NCBI RefSeq assembly: GCF_000768065.1
Contig: NZ_JRKM01000001.1
Location: 1,178,001 to 1,242,000, forward strand
Direction: 5' to 3'
DNA length: 64,000 nucleotides
DNA from: Aquabacterium sp. NJ1
Lineage (GTDB): Bacteria; Pseudomonadota; Gammaproteobacteria; Burkholderiales; Burkholderiaceae_C
Shown here piece after piece: positions 1 to 9,133 of the stretch. Position 1 is the first letter of the stretch. Each line of letters starts with the position of its first letter. The position numbers and the translations under genes were made by a program. Below the pieces are notes generated by a model. That model saw only the letters and a list, made by a program, of their open reading frames with translations. It was not told the origin of the DNA and ran no database searches.

Positions 1-769
1 GCGGGAATGCGCGGGCCAGTTCATGCCGCATTTCTCGGCCCGCGAAGCCGAGCTGGGCCGCCTCAACCAGTTGAAGATCGAAGGCCCCGCCGGCTTCGAG
101 AAGTGGATCAAGCCGCGCGTCCAGCCGATCGCCAAGAACAACACCGTGGACCGCTACATGGTCACGCTGGAAGACATCACGGCGAGCTATCTGGCACAGC
201 GCCAGATCGAGAAGGCCGACCTGCTGGGCAGGCAGGCACAGGCCCTGTACGAATGCGCCATCCGCGACCCGCTCTCAGGCCTGTACACCCGCCTGTTCAT
301 GAACGACAGCATCAGCCGCCTGATTGCGTCGGCCAAGCGCGACAACATCCGTGAACTGGCCATCGTGATGTTCGACCTGGACAACTTCAAGAGCGTCAAC
401 GACACCTATGGGCACGACGCGGGCGACCGGGTGATCAAGGCCTTTGGCAACATCATCCGGGCCTGCACCCGGGACACGGACATCTCGGTGCGTTATGGCG
501 GCGAGGAGTTCGTGCTGGCCCTGCCCTGCAACGAAACCCACGAGCAAGGTGGCGCCATCGTGGCCGACCGCATCCGCGCCAAACTGGCCGAGACCCCCAT
601 CGACATTGGCAAGGGCCAGATGTTGCGTGTCACCACCAGTTCAGGCGTGGCTTACTGCCACAAAGGCGACACGCTCGAAACATTGCTGCACCGCGCCGAC
701 AAATACCTGTACGTTGCCAAGCACAATGGCAAGAACCGCGTGTGCGTCGAAACGGCAGAAGGAGAATGA
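1..769 (+). CDS. Diguanylate cyclase (GGDEF), 5' end outside window
   Basis: This enzyme would condense two GTP into the second messenger c-di-GMP. The reading frame is open to the left edge (first full codon at base 2), so the N-terminus is missing. The visible part starts with a PAC-like tail of a PAS sensor domain (DRYMVTLEDITASYLAQRQ) and a short linker helix. A full GGDEF domain follows. Its active loop reads RYGGEEFV, and an RxxD inhibitory site (RDTD) lies five residues before GGEEF, so product inhibition is likely. The TGA stop is separated by one base from the ATG of the next gene, a receiver protein, so the two are probably co-transcribed and may act in one signalling path. The input signal cannot be read from this fragment. 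Confidence 0.93.
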   Translation, partial: RECAGQFMPHFSAREAELGRLNQLKIEGPAGFEKWIKPRVQPIAKNNTVDRYMVTLEDITASYLAQRQIEKADLLGRQAQALYECAIRDPLSGLYTRLFMNDSISRLIASAKRDNIRELAIVMFDLDNFKSVNDTYGHDAGDRVIKAFGNIIRACTRDTDISVRYGGEEFVLALPCNETHEQGGAIVADRIRAKLAETPIDIGKGQMLRVTTSSGVAYCHKGDTLETLLHRADKYLYVAKHNGKNRVCVETAEGE

Positions 770-770
770 C

Positions 771-1133
771 ATGCCCCGGATTTTGGTGATCGATGACGCC
801 AAGACCATGCGCGACGCGCTGAAAGACCTGCTGATCCCGGCGGGTTTCGAAGTGGTCGAAGCAGAAAACGGCGAACAAGGGCTGGAGCGAATGGGCCAAC
901 ACGCCATCGATCTGGTCATCTCGGACCTGAACATGCCCGGCATGGACGGCCTGACCATGTGCAAGCACATCAAGGAGCAGGGTTACCATGCCCCGATCTT
1001 CATGCTCACCACACAGACCAGCCCCGAGCTGAAAGCCCGTGCCAAGGAGCACGGCGTGGTGGCCTGGATCGTCAAGCCCCACAAGGACGACATCCTGCTG
1101 GGCGGCATCCGCAAGGTGCTCAAACTCAGCTGA
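771..1133 (+). CDS. CheY-like single-domain response regulator
   Basis: This is a 120-residue stand-alone receiver domain with no output domain. It has the acidic pair (VIDDAK), the phosphoacceptor Asp in LVISDLNMPGMDG, the Thr of MLTTQ and the Lys of WIVKPH, all in the canonical order. Such proteins relay phosphate from a histidine kinase to a partner protein. A GGAG Shine-Dalgarno lies just before the ATG, inside the end of the upstream cyclase gene, so the two genes form an operon. The motifs resemble chemotaxis CheY (NMPGMDGL, KPH). However, no chemotaxis gene is in view, and the partner kinase is unknown. Confidence 0.93.
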   Translation: MPRILVIDDAKTMRDALKDLLIPAGFEVVEAENGEQGLERMGQHAIDLVISDLNMPGMDGLTMCKHIKEQGYHAPIFMLTTQTSPELKARAKEHGVVAWIVKPHKDDILLGGIRKVLKLS

Positions 1134-1180
1134 GCAACCCGCTCAAGCTGGTGTCTCCCGGGCGCCAGCCGGCCCCAGGA

Positions 1181-2740
1181 TCACTCCATCGAGGCCGGCA
1201 CCACCGTCCACTGCTGGCGAACATCGCCGATGCCATTGACGCTTTCCAGGTGAACCGGGAAGCCCCACAGGCGCGCCACGTGCTTGAGCACCTCACGCGT
1301 GCTGTCATGCAAGGGGCGGTCATTGTGCTGCGTGTGGCGCAGGGTCAAGGAACGGTCACCGCGCAGGTTCACGCTCCAGACTTGGATATTGGGCTCGCGT
1401 GAGCCCAGGTCGTACTGCCTGGACAGCATCTCGCGCAACTGGCGGTAGCCGCCTTCGTCGTGGATCGCGCTGACCTCGTATTCGCTCTCTTCTTCATCGT
1501 CGCGGATGGCGAACAGGCGGAAGTCACGCATCACCTTCGGGCTCAGGAACTGGCCGATGAAGCTCTCGTCCTTGAAGTTGCGCATCGCATAGTCCAAGGT
1601 CTTGAGCCAGGCGTGGTCCTTGGGGTCGGTGCCTTCTGCCGAGCCGGCGAAGTCGGGGAACCAGAGACGGTCTTCCGGCGTGGGCTTCTCGCAAATGCGC
1701 TTAAGGTCGGTGTACATGCCAAAGCCCAGCGCATACGGGTTCAGCCCACTGTAGGCGCGGTGCCCCACCGGCGGCTGGAACACCACATTGGTGTGCGACT
1801 GCAGCCACTCGATCATGATGCCGTCGGTCAGGTAACCGTCGTCATACATGGTGTTTAGCAGGGTGTAGTGCCAGAACGTGGCCCAGCCTTCGTTCATCAC
1901 CTGGGTCTGGCGCTGCGGGTAGAAGTACTGCGCCACCTTGCGCACGATGCGCACGATCTCGCGCTGCCAGGGCTCCAGCAGCGGCGCGTGCTTCTCGATG
2001 AAGTACAGCAGGTTCTCTTGCGGCTCGGCAGGGAAGCGGCGCACCGACTCTTCCTCGGGCCGATCAGCTCGGCGCGGCAAGGTGCGCCACAGGTCATTGA
2101 CCTGCTGCTGCAGATAGGCTTCGCGCTCCTCGCGGCGGGCCAGTTCCTTGTCCAGCGACAGCTTGCCCGGGCGGCGGTAGCGGTCCACGCCATGGTTCAT
2201 CAGCGCATGGCAGGAGTCCAGCAACTCTTCGACGGCGTCCACGCCATGGCGCTCTTCGCAACGTGCCACGTAGTTCTTGGCGTAGACCAGGTAGTCGATG
2301 ATGGAGCCCGCATCCGTCCACATGCGGAACAGGTAGTTGCCCTTGAAGAAGCTGTTGTGGCCATAGGCCGCGTGCGCGATCACCAGGGCCTGCATGGCCA
2401 TGGTGTTCTCTTCCATCAGGTAACTGATGCAGGGGTTGGAGTTGATGACGATCTCGTACGCCAGCCCCATGAAGCCGCGGCGGTAGTTCTTCTCGGTGGC
2501 GATGAACTCCTTGCCGTACGACCAGTGCCGGTAGTTCACTGGCATGCCCACGCTGGCGTAGGCGTCCATCATCTGCTCGGCCGTGATGATCTCGAGCTGA
2601 TTCGGGTAGGTGTCGAGCTTGAAGCGCTCGGCCGTCGCGCGGATGACGTCGTGGTACTCCTCGATCAACTCGAAGGACCAGTCGGAAGGGCCAGGCAGCG
2701 GCTTGCTGTGCGTTTGATGCTGATTCAGTAGTGCGCTCAT
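1181..2740 (-). CDS. SpoVR family protein (YcgB-like)
   Basis: This 519-residue protein has the length and continuous similarity typical of the SpoVR/YcgB family, for example the segments HWSYGKEF, NSNPCISYLMEENTMAMQALVIAHAAYGHNSF in its conserved core, and NEGWATFWHYTLLNTMYDDG. The HNSFFKGN and NEGWATFWHY motifs hold conserved His and Glu residues that suggest a metal site, but no reaction is established. In Bacillus the family affects the spore cortex. In non-sporulating Proteobacteria it is a stationary-phase stress gene with prkA and yeaH. Its ATG overlaps the yeaH stop as ATGA, so translation is coupled. It is the last gene of the prkA-yeaH-spoVR operon. Confidence 0.95.
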   Translation of the reverse strand: MSALLNQHQTHSKPLPGPSDWSFELIEEYHDVIRATAERFKLDTYPNQLEIITAEQMMDAYASVGMPVNYRHWSYGKEFIATEKNYRRGFMGLAYEIVINSNPCISYLMEENTMAMQALVIAHAAYGHNSFFKGNYLFRMWTDAGSIIDYLVYAKNYVARCEERHGVDAVEELLDSCHALMNHGVDRYRRPGKLSLDKELARREEREAYLQQQVNDLWRTLPRRADRPEEESVRRFPAEPQENLLYFIEKHAPLLEPWQREIVRIVRKVAQYFYPQRQTQVMNEGWATFWHYTLLNTMYDDGYLTDGIMIEWLQSHTNVVFQPPVGHRAYSGLNPYALGFGMYTDLKRICEKPTPEDRLWFPDFAGSAEGTDPKDHAWLKTLDYAMRNFKDESFIGQFLSPKVMRDFRLFAIRDDEEESEYEVSAIHDEGGYRQLREMLSRQYDLGSREPNIQVWSVNLRGDRSLTLRHTQHNDRPLHDSTREVLKHVARLWGFPVHLESVNGIGDVRQQWTVVPASME

Positions 2741-4035
2741 GCATCCACCCCTTCCTTCTTGAACAGCTCACGGAACACCGGGTAGATCTGCGAGGCATCC
2801 AGCACCTTGCGCATGGCGAAGTGCTTGTGCTGCTCGGCCAGGGCCAGGTACTCGTCCCACAGGTTCTGCTCGGTCTGGGCCACCTGCACATAGGCGTAGT
2901 AGCGCACCAGGGGCAGGATCTTCTGCTCGATGATCTCGCGGCAGCGGCTGGAGTCATGGTGCCAGTTGTCACCGTCGGAGGCCTGGGCCACGTACAGGTT
3001 CCACTCGCTGGTGGGGTAGCGGGCCTGGATGATCTCGTCAAGCAGCACCAGGGCGCTGGACACCACGGTGCCGCCGGTTTCGGTCGCGTGGAAGAACTCG
3101 TCTTCCGTCACTTCCTGGGCCTGCGTGTGGTGGCGGATGAAGACCAGTTCGATCTTGTCGTAGTGCCGCGTCAGGAACAGGTACAGCAGGATGAAGAAGC
3201 GCTTGGACAGCTCCTTGCGCTGCTCGTCCATCGAGCCGGACACGTCCATCACGCAGAACATCACGGCCTTGGTGGTAGGCACCGGCACCTTGATGCGGCT
3301 GCGGAAACGCAGGTCGATCGGGTCCAGGAAGGGGATGCCCTTCATGCGGCCATACAGGTGCGACAGCTTGGCTTCGATCTCTTCGATCTCGGCCGCATGC
3401 TTGCGCACGATGGCCTCGTCGCCATCTTCGGTCTCGGCGCGCAGGGTGGCCAGACGCGCTTCGAGCTCCTGGATCTCGCGCCGCGAGGAGGCCCCCAGGG
3501 CAATACGCCGCCCCAGCGCCCCGCGCATGGAGCGCACCACGTGCAGGTTGTTGGGTGTGCCATCGCTGCTGAAGCCGGCACGGTGGCTCTTCCACTCGGG
3601 CACCTCGGCCAAGGCGGTGCGCACGAGGTTGGGCAAGGCCAGGTCCTCGAAGAAGACCTGCATGAACTCTTCCTTGCTCAGGCTGAACACGAAATCGTCT
3701 TCGCCCTCACCGGAATCGGAGGCCTGGCTGCCGCCACCGCCCTGCCCTTGGCCGCCTTGCGGCTTCTCGATGCGGTCCCCCCTGACGTACTCCTTGTTGC
3801 CGGGGTGCACCACCTCACGCGTGCCGCCTTGGCCATGACCGAACACCGGCTCGGACAGATCGCGCTTGGGAATGGCGATGTCCTCGCCGTTTTCGATGTC
3901 GCGGATGCTGCGGCCGTTGATGGCACGCTGCACCGCTTCACGCACTTGGTCTTTGTATCGACGCAGGAAGCGCTCACGGTTGCCGATGGACTTGTTCTTG
4001 CCCGCCAGCCGCCTGTCAATGATGTGTTGCCTCAT
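2737..4035 (-). CDS. yeaH: YeaH/YhbH family (DUF444) von Willebrand A-like protein
   Basis: This 432-residue protein belongs to the YeaH/YhbH (DUF444) family that travels with PrkA kinase. It has a basic N-terminus, a glycine- and glutamine-rich low-complexity linker (about residues 92-112), a charged coiled-coil region (about 185-225), and a von Willebrand A-type domain. The MIDAS metal-site motif DVSGS is at residues 264-268. In E. coli, yeaG and yeaH form one operon that responds to nitrogen starvation and general stress. Here the gene sits between prkA, 103 bases upstream, and spoVR, which it overlaps by four bases. A role as a metal-dependent scaffold for PrkA is an inference from context. 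Confidence 0.95.
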   Translation of the reverse strand: MRQHIIDRRLAGKNKSIGNRERFLRRYKDQVREAVQRAINGRSIRDIENGEDIAIPKRDLSEPVFGHGQGGTREVVHPGNKEYVRGDRIEKPQGGQGQGGGGSQASDSGEGEDDFVFSLSKEEFMQVFFEDLALPNLVRTALAEVPEWKSHRAGFSSDGTPNNLHVVRSMRGALGRRIALGASSRREIQELEARLATLRAETEDGDEAIVRKHAAEIEEIEAKLSHLYGRMKGIPFLDPIDLRFRSRIKVPVPTTKAVMFCVMDVSGSMDEQRKELSKRFFILLYLFLTRHYDKIELVFIRHHTQAQEVTEDEFFHATETGGTVVSSALVLLDEIIQARYPTSEWNLYVAQASDGDNWHHDSSRCREIIEQKILPLVRYYAYVQVAQTEQNLWDEYLALAEQHKHFAMRKVLDASQIYPVFRELFKKEGVDA

Positions 4036-4098
4036 GCTCGCTTCCGAATTGCATCAAGTGGGCGCCATGGATCCGGCTTTGCCGGGCCATTGGCGACG

Positions 4099-4134
4099 CC
4101 CCCTTGAGGGGGAGCGCCGGAAGGCGCTCGGGGG
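4099..4134. repeat. Nested hairpin element between prkA and yeaH
   Basis: Two adjacent hairpins are visible. CCCCC/GGGGG with a TTGA loop is at 4099-4112. GAGCGCC/GGCGCTC with a GGAA tetraloop is at 4112-4129. A further GGGGG at 4130-4134 could pair with the first CCCCC and enclose the second hairpin, giving two alternative folds. It lies in the 103-base gap inside an operon, so it may stabilise or process mRNA rather than terminate it, as no T-run follows on either strand. Similar C/G-run palindromes are scattered in Burkholderiales genomes. Confidence 0.6.
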
Positions 4135-4138
4135 TGGG

Positions 4139-6061
4139 TCATGAACTCTTACGCACTCGCAAATACCACTCGCACAGCAGGCGAACCTGCTTGGCCGTAT
4201 AGCCCTTCTGGACCATGCGGTTGACGAAGTCCTCGTGCTTCTTGACCTCGTCGGCGCTGGCCTTGGCGTTGAAGCTGATGACCGGCAACAACTCTTCGGT
4301 GTTGCTGAACATCTTCTTCTCGATCACGGTGCGCAGCTTCTCGTAGCTGGTCCACAGCGGGTTCTTGCCACCGTTGTTGGCGCGAGCCCGCAGCACGAAG
4401 TTGACGATCTCGTTGCGGAAGTCCTTCGGGTTGGCGATACCGGCCGGCTTCTCGATCTTCTCGAGCTCGGCGTTCAGCGCGCCGCGGTCGAAGATCTCGC
4501 CGGTGTCGGTGTCGCGGTACTCCTGGTCCTGGATCCAGTAGTCGGCGTAGGTCACGTAGCGGTCGAAGATGTTCTGGCCGTACTCGGAATAGCTTTCCAG
4601 ATAAGCCGTCTGGATCTCCTTGCCGATGAACTCCGCGTAACGCGGCGCCAGCATCTCCTTGATGTAGGAGATGTACTTCTGCTCGGTTTCAGCCGGGAAC
4701 TGCTCGCGCTCGATCTGCTGTTCCAGCACGTACATCAGGTGCACCGGGTTGGCCGCCACTTCAGCCGGGTCGAAGTTGAAGACCTTGGAGATGATCTTGA
4801 ATGCAAAACGCGTCGAGATGCCGCTCATGCCCTCGTCCACGCCTGCGTAGTCGCGGTACTCCTGGATGGACTTGGCCTTGGGGTCCGTGTCCTTGAGGTT
4901 CTCGCCGTCGTACACCTGCATCTTGCTGTAGATGCTGGAGTTCTCGGGCTCCTTCAGGCGCGTGAGGATGGCGAACTGGCTCATCATCTTCAGCGTGCCC
5001 GGGGCGCAGGGCGCGGCGGCCAGCGACGAAGTGCGCACCAGCTTCTCGTAGATCTTGATTTCCTCGCTCACGCGCAGGCAATAAGGCACCTTGACGATGT
5101 AGATCCGGTCAAGGAAAGCCTCGTTGTTCTTGTTGTTGCGGAAGGCCTTCCACTCGCTCTCGTTCGAGTGAGCCAGCACCACGCCATCAAACGGGATCGC
5201 ACCGAAACCTTCCGTGCCCTTGAAGTTGCCTTCCTGGGTGGCGGTCAGCAGGGGGTGCAGCACCTTGATGGGCGCCTTGAACATTTCCACGAATTCCAGC
5301 AGGCCCTGGTTGGCCAGGCACAGGCCACCGGAGTAGCTGTAGGCGTCCGGGTCGTCCTGGGCATAGGTTTCGAGCTTGCGGATGTCAACCTTGCCCACCA
5401 GCGCGCTGATGTCCTGGTTGTTCTCATCGCCTGGCTCGGTCTTGGCGATGCCCACCTGCTTGAGGATGCTGGGGTAACGCTTGACGACCTTGAACTTGCG
5501 GATGTCACCGCCGAACTCTTCCAGGCGCTTGACAGCCCAGGGGCTCAGGATGCGGTTGAGGTAGCGGCGGGGGATGCCGTATTCCTTCTCCAGGATCGGG
5601 CCGTCTTCCGTCGGGTCGAACAGGCCCAACGGCGACTCGTTGACCGGCGAACCCTTGATGGCGTAGAAGGGCACCTTCTGGGCCAGCAGCTTGAGCCGCT
5701 CGGCGATCGACGACTTGCCACCGCCCACCGGGCCCAGCAGATACAGGATCTGCTTCTTTTCTTCCAGACCTTGCGCGGCATGGCGGAAGTAGCTGACGAC
5801 CTGCTCGATGGCATCTTCCATGCCATAGAACTCTTCGAAAGCCGGGTAGATCTTGATCACCTTGTTGGTGAAGATCCGAGACAGGCGCGGGTCATTGCGC
5901 GTGTCGATCATCTGCGGTTCACCGATCGCTTCGAGCATGCGCTCTGCCGCGGTGGCGAAGGCCGATTTGTCTTTCTTGCAGATCTCGAGGTATTCCTCGA
6001 GGGTGAATTCTTCTTCGCGGGTGCGCTCGTAACGAGCTGCGAAGTTGCTGATCACGTCCAT
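4139..6061 (-). CDS. prkA: PrkA family serine protein kinase (YeaG)
   Basis: This 640-residue cytosolic protein has the standard PrkA length. The N-terminal two thirds form an AAA-like ATPase module with the P-loop GPVGGGKS at residues 110-117. The C-terminal part is the PrkA-specific domain with remote similarity to Hanks-type kinases. PrkA/YeaG proteins phosphorylate substrates on Ser/Thr during starvation in E. coli and affect sporulation in Bacillus; a protease activity has also been proposed for the Bacillus protein. It is the first gene of prkA-yeaH-spoVR. The 263 bases upstream hold no other gene and presumably carry the operon promoter, but I cannot name a clear sigma-factor site there. 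Confidence 0.96.
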   Translation of the reverse strand: MDVISNFAARYERTREEEFTLEEYLEICKKDKSAFATAAERMLEAIGEPQMIDTRNDPRLSRIFTNKVIKIYPAFEEFYGMEDAIEQVVSYFRHAAQGLEEKKQILYLLGPVGGGKSSIAERLKLLAQKVPFYAIKGSPVNESPLGLFDPTEDGPILEKEYGIPRRYLNRILSPWAVKRLEEFGGDIRKFKVVKRYPSILKQVGIAKTEPGDENNQDISALVGKVDIRKLETYAQDDPDAYSYSGGLCLANQGLLEFVEMFKAPIKVLHPLLTATQEGNFKGTEGFGAIPFDGVVLAHSNESEWKAFRNNKNNEAFLDRIYIVKVPYCLRVSEEIKIYEKLVRTSSLAAAPCAPGTLKMMSQFAILTRLKEPENSSIYSKMQVYDGENLKDTDPKAKSIQEYRDYAGVDEGMSGISTRFAFKIISKVFNFDPAEVAANPVHLMYVLEQQIEREQFPAETEQKYISYIKEMLAPRYAEFIGKEIQTAYLESYSEYGQNIFDRYVTYADYWIQDQEYRDTDTGEIFDRGALNAELEKIEKPAGIANPKDFRNEIVNFVLRARANNGGKNPLWTSYEKLRTVIEKKMFSNTEELLPVISFNAKASADEVKKHEDFVNRMVQKGYTAKQVRLLCEWYLRVRKSS

Positions 6062-6324
6062 ACAGACCTCCGAACCATCGACTTACGCCATCGATGCCAT
6101 TCGTGATCTGCGCCGTAACCACCTGGTGAACTCGGCGCGACCACACAAGCATCGCCTTCACACCAAAGATCGAGGAAATCGCCTCACATTCAAGCCCGGA
6201 TAAGGCCCCGGTTCTTGTGTCTGATCAACGACTTCGTTGCTGTCTATCTTGCACCTTTTTTGGGTCGTGCGTGCAGCATGCGCACAACAAGGCACGCTTT
6301 CATCAGTTTCCCGCCGCCATGGGG

Positions 6325-8910
6325 CTACATATTGCTGCTGGCACGCACCTCTTCCATGCTCGTTATGCCTGAGAGGACTTTCTCTATGCCGTCCTGACGC
6401 AGGGTGCGCATGCCTTGCCTGAGCGCCTGATGCAACAGGGCTTCGGCGTTGGCGCCGGTCTGGATCATGCGGCGGATCTCGCGGCTGACAGACAGCAACT
6501 CATGCAGGCCTGCACGGCCTTTGTAGCCAGTGTGGTTGCACTGCGGGCAGCCTTTGCTGCTGTGCATCATCAAGGTACCCTCGTGCCCCAGGCGTGCCTG
6601 CCAGTCGGCCAGCAGGGCTTCGCGCGAGGGCGTTTCTTCGTGCTCGGGGAACACGTAGAGGTACTCCTTGATCAGGTCGTCGATCTGATGCTGGGTGGCC
6701 GGCTCGCTGACCTTGCAGGCGGTGCACAGGCGACGCACCAGGCGCTGCGCCAGCACGACCAGCAAGGCATCCGCGAAGTTGAACGGGTCCATGCCCATGT
6801 CCAGCAGGCGGGTGACGGTTTCCGGTGCGCTGTTGGTGTGCAGTGTGGTGAGCACCAGGTGGCCCGTGAGCGAGGCCTCGATGCCCATGTCGGCGGTTTC
6901 GTGGTCACGGATTTCACCCACCATGATCACGTCCGGGTCGGCACGCAGGAAGGCGCGCAAGGCCTTGGCGAAGGTCCAGTCGATCTTGGGGTTGACCTGC
7001 ACCTGGCGCAAGCCGGGCTGGGTGATTTCAACCGGGTCTTCGGCCGTCCAGATCTTGCGTTCGGGCACGTTGATGAAGCTCAGAGCCGAGTGCAGCGTCG
7101 TGGTCTTGCCGGAGCCGGTCGGGCCCACGCACAGGATCATGCCGTAGGGCCGCTCCAGCGCCTCTTTCAGGCGCGTGAGGTTGTAGGGGCTCAGGCCGAT
7201 CTTGTCCAGCGGCATGGGGCGTGCCGAACTGAGAATGCGCATCACCACGTCTTCCAGACCGTTGTTGGTCGGGATGGTGGCCACGCGCAGCTCCAGTCGG
7301 TACTGGGGCACGAAACGCGCGAAATTGATCTTGCCGTCCTGGGGCTTGCGGCGCTCGGAGATATCGAGGTCGCACATGATCTTGATACGGGCGATCATGG
7401 CGCTGCGGTAGTTGTGCGGCAGCTCCAGATACGGCACCAGTGCACCGTCCTTGCGGAAGCGGATCTTGATCTTGTCGCGGCCGGGGTAGCTCTCGATGTG
7501 GATGTCGGAGACGCCCTGGGTGTAGGCCTCCACGATCATGGTGTTGATCAGGCGCACCAGCGAGTTGTCACTTTGCTCGATGGGCTTGTCTTCTTCCTGG
7601 AAGGCCTTGTTGTCCAGGCCCTCTTTCTCCAGGTCTTCGACCAGCTTGCCGGAGTCGATGGACTCCATCTCCAGCTCGGCCGGGTCGGAGAAGGCGGCGA
7701 ACATCACCGAGGTCACGTCGGCGCCCAGCTTGGCGTAGGCGTCGCGGATGGACCATTCCAGCTGGCTCTGGTTGGCCAGCACCGGCACGATCTTGCACTG
7801 GGTGACGAACTCCAGTTCGGACAGCACCGAGCGTTTGCTGGGGTCTTCAACGGCCACGATCAGGGTGGTGTCACGCAGCAGCAAGGGCGCCACCAGCAGC
7901 TTGGCCGCCACGTTGAAGGGCACCTTGTTGAGCGCGTCCGGGTCGGCGGGGAAACGGTCCAGGTCCACCAGCGGGTAGCCCATCTTGCGGGCCAGGGCGC
8001 TCAGCAGATCCTGGCGGGACACCATCCCTAAGCGCACCAGCAACTCGCCCAGCGGCACGGTGCGGTCGGTCTTTTGCTGCTTGAGGGCGTCCTGCAATTG
8101 CTCTTCGGTGATCAGGCCCAAGGCGATCAGCGCCTCACCGATGCGCACCATGGGCATCTGGCTTTGGCGCTCGATGGCGGCAATCAGTTGATCAGGCGAG
8201 ACCACTTTCTGGGTCAACAGGATGTCACCCAGCTTCTGGTTGCGCAGGTTCTGCTGCACCTCGACCGCCTGCTCCACTTCTTCGGGGCTGACGGCTTGCG
8301 AATCGACCAACGCCTGGCCAATCAGCGGGCCGATTTCGACACCCGCGATCACTTCGGTGGGCACGAACAGGCGGTGCACGGCCCCGCGCTCATCCACGGG
8401 CGGGAACAGGAACAGGCCAAACTCGTTTTCGACGTGGCCGATGGTGTCGCCTTCCAGCGTACCGCCGGCCACCAGGTGGACGCGGTAATCCGTCACCGGG
8501 CGCTCGGCCAGGACGCCGTTGTCATGCTGGCTCAGGCCGGCGTCTGCCAGCTTGGGCTCGATCGGGCGTGTCAGCAAGATCGTGCGGAACTGGTTGAAGC
8601 GCAGCGGCATGGTGGTGCGCGCTGGCGGCACCTGGATGTGGGCCACGTGCTCGGTGGGCACAAAGAAGTTCAGGCGCCCCTGCATCACGCGGCCGTTGAG
8701 CCCCACGATCTGGCAGGGCTCGGGCTCCTGCTGCACACCGGGCACAGGATAGGTGGCAAAAGGCGGCGTGGGCCAGCGGAAGGCACCGCTGTCCGGGCTG
8801 TCGTTTGTGATGTCGCTCAGCCCCGCGTTCTGGAAGTCGATGCCCTGCTCTCTGGGTGGAGCCGGCGGGCCTACTTCGATGCGGAAGATGCGCTCAGGGT
8901 TATCAGACAT
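6325..8910 (-). CDS. PilB/GspE-type secretion ATPase with N-terminal extension
   Basis: This 861-residue cytosolic hexameric ATPase would power type IV pilus or type II secretion assembly. Walker A is GPTGSGKT at about 596-603, Walker B is VIMVGEIRD, and zinc cysteines lie at about 729/732 and 788/791. Ahead of these, about residues 210-320 hold three successive motifs of the type LGE-LI-GLIT-QL-AL, which are MshEN/GSPII_E N-terminal repeats; some family members bind c-di-GMP through such repeats. The first 200 residues are extra and unassigned. I chose the ATG at 8910 because AAGGA precedes it; an in-frame start 51 bases upstream lacks this. No pilus or secretion gene is adjacent, so it is an orphan in this window. 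Confidence 0.9.
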   Translation of the reverse strand: MSDNPERIFRIEVGPPAPPREQGIDFQNAGLSDITNDSPDSGAFRWPTPPFATYPVPGVQQEPEPCQIVGLNGRVMQGRLNFFVPTEHVAHIQVPPARTTMPLRFNQFRTILLTRPIEPKLADAGLSQHDNGVLAERPVTDYRVHLVAGGTLEGDTIGHVENEFGLFLFPPVDERGAVHRLFVPTEVIAGVEIGPLIGQALVDSQAVSPEEVEQAVEVQQNLRNQKLGDILLTQKVVSPDQLIAAIERQSQMPMVRIGEALIALGLITEEQLQDALKQQKTDRTVPLGELLVRLGMVSRQDLLSALARKMGYPLVDLDRFPADPDALNKVPFNVAAKLLVAPLLLRDTTLIVAVEDPSKRSVLSELEFVTQCKIVPVLANQSQLEWSIRDAYAKLGADVTSVMFAAFSDPAELEMESIDSGKLVEDLEKEGLDNKAFQEEDKPIEQSDNSLVRLINTMIVEAYTQGVSDIHIESYPGRDKIKIRFRKDGALVPYLELPHNYRSAMIARIKIMCDLDISERRKPQDGKINFARFVPQYRLELRVATIPTNNGLEDVVMRILSSARPMPLDKIGLSPYNLTRLKEALERPYGMILCVGPTGSGKTTTLHSALSFINVPERKIWTAEDPVEITQPGLRQVQVNPKIDWTFAKALRAFLRADPDVIMVGEIRDHETADMGIEASLTGHLVLTTLHTNSAPETVTRLLDMGMDPFNFADALLVVLAQRLVRRLCTACKVSEPATQHQIDDLIKEYLYVFPEHEETPSREALLADWQARLGHEGTLMMHSSKGCPQCNHTGYKGRAGLHELLSVSREIRRMIQTGANAEALLHQALRQGMRTLRQDGIEKVLSGITSMEEVRASSNM

Positions 8911-9133
8911 GTCGATCCTTGCATCCAGGATGCGACACTGACACCCCGGGCTGATTGCCATGCTATGAAACTGCCCGCATCATGATCGGGCCATAAAGCG
9001 CCAAAAAGCGCGCATTTGCAGCTCGGGATGCCACCGGCATGGTCCAGTGAAAGATTACGACGACTCGCACGACCAATAAGATGCCGCCTGAAGAAGGTGT
9101 GCGTTTTTCAACCGAATCTGCAAGGAAATCATC

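Noticed and set aside
4235-6106. A 623-codon open frame opposite prkA on the plus strand
   Set aside because: It is a mirror frame that arises in GC-rich DNA; its product is Val/His/Gln/Leu-rich without family features, while prkA on the other strand is certain.
6062-6324. A gene or sigma-54 promoter in the 263-base gap upstream of prkA
   Set aside because: Short frames there have no ribosome site or homology, and no TGGCAC-N5-TTGC pattern is present on the minus strand.
8911-9133. An extracytoplasmic-function sigma promoter ahead of the bufferin genes
   Set aside because: Such promoters drive related loci elsewhere, but I could not match a convincing -35/-10 pair by eye; several short AT-rich words fit equally badly.
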